Source of the DNA: JAUWQU01 sp964605095
GTDB lineage: Bacteria; Planctomycetota; Phycisphaerae; SM23-33
Reading direction: 5' to 3'
Length of the DNA: 7,576 nt
Assembly: GCA_964605095.1 (NCBI GenBank)
Contig: CAZSBS010000241.1
Coordinates: 1 to 7,576 of the forward strand
How positions within the stretch are numbered: position 1 is the stretch's first letter; the number at the start of each line of letters is the position of its first letter. The notes below the pieces were generated by a model. It made no database searches. It had not been told where the DNA came from and saw nothing but the letters and a program-made list of their open reading frames with translations. This document shows positions 5,957-7,576 of the stretch, piece by piece. Made by a program: the position numbers and the translations under genes.

Positions 5957-7225
5957 AACATTAATGGCCTTGGCGGCAATGTCGGTGCGATAGTAGCAGT
6001 CGCGCCACTTGATCTTGCCCGCGGCTTCGTAGGCGAGTTTCTGGGCCTCGGCGGTGGTCTCGCCAAGTGCGGTCACGCCGAGAACCCGCCCGCCCCAGTT
6101 CACGAGTTTGCCTTCCTTCATCGCGGTGCCGGCATGGAAGACCTTCACGCCGGGGACCTTCTGGGCCTCGGCTATGCCGGTGATCTCAAAGCCCTTGGTG
6201 TAGTCGCCCGGATAGCCCCCGCTGCTCATTACCACGCAGACACTGTGGCGCCGATCCCACTCGAGGGTGACCTCGTCGAGCTTGTGCTGGGCGGTGGCGA
6301 CCATGACTTCGACGAGGTCGCTCTTGAGGCGCATCATCAGCGGCTGGCACTCGGGGTCGCCGAAGCGGCAGTTGAACTCGATGACCTTGGGCCCGCCCGG
6401 GGTGAACATCAGGCCGGCGTAGAGGATGCCCTCGTATCGGCCGAAGTCGCGGCGCATGGCGTCGATGATGGGCACGAGGACCTCGCGCTCGATGCGGGAC
6501 ATCATCTCGTCGTCGATAATCGGCACGGGGCTGTAGGCGCCCATGCCGCCGGTGTTCGCTCCGGTGTCGCCGTCGCCGATGGGCTTGTGGTCCTGGAGCG
6601 GCTCGGTGGTGTAGATGTTCTTGCCGTCGCAGAACGCCAACACGGTCGCCTCCTGGCCGAAGAGCATTTCCTCGATGACCACGACGGCCCCGGCGTCGCC
6701 GAAGATGCGGTCGCGCATCATCTCTTCCAGCGGCTTGACAGCCTGGTAGGGCTCCGGGCAGACGACGACGCCCTTGCCCTTGGCCAGGCCCGACGCCTTG
6801 ACCGCCACGCCGTGCTCACGGCTCAGTACGTACGCCTTCGCGGACTCCAGGTCGGTAAACACACGGGCCTCGGCGGTAGGCACGCCCGCGGCGCGCATGA
6901 GGTTCTTGGCGTAGGCCTTGTCGGCCTCGATGCGGGCCCCTTCGGCGCCGGGGCCAAAGCAGAGGATGCCCGCCTTGCGGACCGCGTCGCCCAGGCCGTT
7001 GGCCAGCGGGTCTTCCGGGCCGATCACGACCAGGCCGACGCCGTTTGCCTTAGCGAAGCCGACGACGGCGTCATTGTCCATGATGTTGATGTCGACACAT
7101 TCGGCGCACTCGGCGATGCCGGGGTTGCCGGGGGCGGCCCACATCCTCTCGCAGAGCTTCGACTGGGCCATCTTCCACGCCAGAGCGTGCTCGCGTCCGC
7201 CGCCGCCTATCAACAGGATGTTCAT
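5945..7225 (-). CDS. purD: Phosphoribosylamine--glycine ligase (GAR synthetase)
   Basis: PurD joins glycine to 5-phosphoribosylamine with ATP, the second step of purine synthesis, in the cytoplasm. The 426 residues match the normal length of the monofunctional bacterial enzyme. Visible motifs in order are GGGGREHALAWK (7-18), PGNPGIA (32-38), GPEDPLANGL (69-78), the ATP-grasp strand and loop KASGLAKGKGVVV (143-155), a conserved EE pair (185-186), QDHKPIGDGDTGANTGGMGA (211-230), the metal-binding EFNCRFGDPECQ (283-294) and the C-terminal YRTDIAAKA (412-420). All are intact, so the enzyme should be active. The ATG at 7225 is supported by AAAGGGA ending 7 bases upstream and by the family N-terminus MNILLIGGGG. 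The last residues (NVGSR) and stop are written in a repeated GGTAGCC heptamer that is also part of the spacer repeat. It is likely the first gene of a unit that may read on into the SGNH gene; no purH or other pur gene is in view. Confidence 0.97.
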   Translation of the reverse strand: MNILLIGGGGREHALAWKMAQSKLCERMWAAPGNPGIAECAECVDINIMDNDAVVGFAKANGVGLVVIGPEDPLANGLGDAVRKAGILCFGPGAEGARIEADKAYAKNLMRAAGVPTAEARVFTDLESAKAYVLSREHGVAVKASGLAKGKGVVVCPEPYQAVKPLEEMMRDRIFGDAGAVVVIEEMLFGQEATVLAFCDGKNIYTTEPLQDHKPIGDGDTGANTGGMGAYSPVPIIDDEMMSRIEREVLVPIIDAMRRDFGRYEGILYAGLMFTPGGPKVIEFNCRFGDPECQPLMMRLKSDLVEVMVATAQHKLDEVTLEWDRRHSVCVVMSSGGYPGDYTKGFEITGIAEAQKVPGVKVFHAGTAMKEGKLVNWGGRVLGVTALGETTAEAQKLAYEAAGKIKWRDCYYRTDIAAKAINVGSR

Positions 7226-7232
7226 ACGCGCG

Positions 7233-7239
7233 TCCCTTT
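7233..7239 (-). promoter_or_regulatory. Shine-Dalgarno AAAGGGA for purD
   Basis: On the - strand AAAGGGA lies 7 bases before the ATG at 7225-7223. It supports this start together with the family-typical N-terminus. Confidence 0.6.
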
Positions 7240-7257
7240 CACCGAGGCAGATGCCGG

Positions 7258-7275
7258 ATGCTCAATGCTCAATGC
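7258..7275. repeat. Short tandem repeat, ATGCTCA x 2.6
   Basis: ATGCTCA-ATGCTCA-ATGC is a perfect tandem repeat of 7-base period in the purD leader. It lies within a 6-base inverted repeat, CGGATG (7255-7260) with CATCCG (7282-7287), so the repeat sits mostly in the loop. The period equals that of the other repeats flanking purD, although the unit is different. Confidence 0.6.
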
Positions 7276-7351
7276 AAGAGACATCCGACGACGGGGGAGT
7301 TTACCGGAAGGCCTCACGCGATGCCAGCGCGGAAGCCCGTGCTTCTTAACC

Positions 7352-7377
7352 CCTCCCCCTTGACGGCGGAGGTTTTT
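7352..7377 (+). terminator. Terminator-like hairpin with T5 tract, + strand
   Basis: CCTCC (7352-7356) pairs with GGAGG (7368-7372). After one C-C mismatch, CC (7358-7359) pairs with GG (7365-7366) around a TTGAC loop. TTTTT follows at 7373-7377. The shape is that of an intrinsic terminator on the + strand, yet no + strand gene precedes it: the nearest upstream sequence is purD read in antisense. It could end an antisense transcript or be a chance structure in repeat-rich DNA. Confidence 0.3.
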
Positions 7378-7379
7378 GA

Positions 7380-7436
7380 CCGTCCTTCAGGACCGGGTGG
7401 GGGTGCCGGCCTGCCGTGGTTCATGCCCGCCGGCAG
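7380..7436. repeat. Cluster of inverted repeats in the purD leader
   Basis: Three pairings are visible. CCGTCC-TTCA-GGAC-c-GG (7380-7396) is a hairpin with one bulged base. TGCCGGC (7404-7410) pairs with GCCGGCA (7429-7435) across 18 bases. CTGCCG (7411-7416) pairs with CGGCAG (7431-7436) across 14 bases and excludes the previous one. They could be REP-like palindromes or leader RNA structure. GC-rich spacers often form such pairings, so this is tentative. Confidence 0.3.
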
Positions 7437-7456
7437 ACAGGTCCCACACTCTTCGG

Positions 7457-7526
7457 TGTTCCTGATACCTGGTTCCGGGTTCCCAATACCCGGTTCCGCC
7501 TTTGCTTTTCCCGGCTACCGACTACT
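7457..7526. repeat. Degenerate heptanucleotide repeat tract
   Basis: From 7457 the sequence divides without gaps into ten 7-mers: TGTTCCT, GATACCT, GGTTCCG, GGTTCCC, AATACCC, GGTTCCG, CCTTTGC, TTTTCCC, GGCTACC, GACTACT. Most end in CC plus one base and several are near-identical. As a result GTTCCTGATACCTGGTTCC (7458-7476) recurs at 7479-7497 with 16 of 19 matches at an offset of exactly three units (21 bases). It shares GTTCCGGGTTCC, GGTTCCGCC and the CCGGCTACC words with the spacer on the other side of purD. Confidence 0.6.
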
Positions 7527-7576
7527 GGGCCTGTTGCCCAATTGCCGCCCAGCCCACTGCGAACCTGAACGGCTGG

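Larger units (their letters stand above)
7226..7576. other. Non-coding right-hand region upstream of purD
   Basis: No frame on either strand gives a convincing protein across these 351 bases, and no tRNA or known riboswitch pattern was recognised. The region contains the purD ribosome binding site, a short 7-base tandem repeat, a group of hairpins (7352-7436) and a heptad-periodic repeat (7457-7526). A clear purD promoter could not be picked out by eye. The gene beyond the right edge is not visible. Confidence 0.6.

Noticed and set aside
5827..6066. N-terminal extension of the SGNH hydrolase
   Set aside because: It would overlap the purD 3' end by over 100 bases, is Arg/Pro-rich, and precedes a complete signal peptide that has its own ribosome binding site.
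5675..7363. Long + strand open frame (562 codons) opposite purD and the start of the SGNH gene
   Set aside because: It mirrors purD codon structure in a GC-rich genome, giving a low-complexity Ala/Gly/Asp/Val/His-rich translation with no motif. purD on the other strand has every family motif.
7472..7497. GGTTCC words as a tRNA T-arm
   Set aside because: No acceptor, D or anticodon stems can be drawn around them; the words are explained by the heptad repeat.

Overview
The window is GC-rich, tightly packed bacterial DNA with six protein genes. No RNA gene, insertion sequence, phage gene or CRISPR array was recognised. The best taxonomic pointer is a large secreted dihaem protein related to the alpha subunit of hydrazine synthase, a family I know mainly from Planctomycetota and relatives. 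That, the high GC and the secreted sugar-active enzymes suggest an uncultured planctomycete-like bacterium (PVC group). This is an inference; no rRNA or other phylogenetic marker is present.

Layout, left to right. (1) The left edge cuts into pyrC (dihydroorotase, + strand), followed at once by a small PilZ-domain gene on the same strand. (2) Convergent to these, on the - strand, is the 825-residue hydrazine-synthase-alpha-like c-type cytochrome (1385-3862). (3) A 209-base divergent spacer (3863-4071) carries a plausible promoter and a palindrome for the cytochrome gene. It separates that gene from a + strand secreted five-bladed beta-propeller glycosidase-like protein of the GH43 type (4072-5067). 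(4) Convergent to it, 36 bases away, is a secreted SGNH/GDSL hydrolase (5104-5826, - strand). (5) Upstream of that on the same strand is purD (5945-7225). (6) The last 351 bases hold no convincing gene, but contain hairpins and a stretch of degenerate 7-base repeats.

Two nucleotide-biosynthesis genes (pyrC, purD) therefore bracket three exported proteins: a cytochrome with an N-terminal propeller, a GH43-like propeller and an SGNH esterase-like enzyme. The glycosidase-like and esterase-like proteins could act on one decorated polysaccharide outside the cytoplasm, but only proximity and shared export signals support that. The cytochrome is not accompanied by hydrazine synthase beta/gamma genes, so it should not be called hydrazine synthase.

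The most unusual non-coding signal is a set of degenerate heptanucleotide repeats in both spacers flanking purD. They share words such as GTTCCGGGTTCC and CCGGCTACCGRCTAC, and the copy at the 3' end of purD supplies the gene's last codons and stop. No clearly new multi-gene system is visible. The items worth following are the cytochrome's haem-site residues and the heptad repeats.
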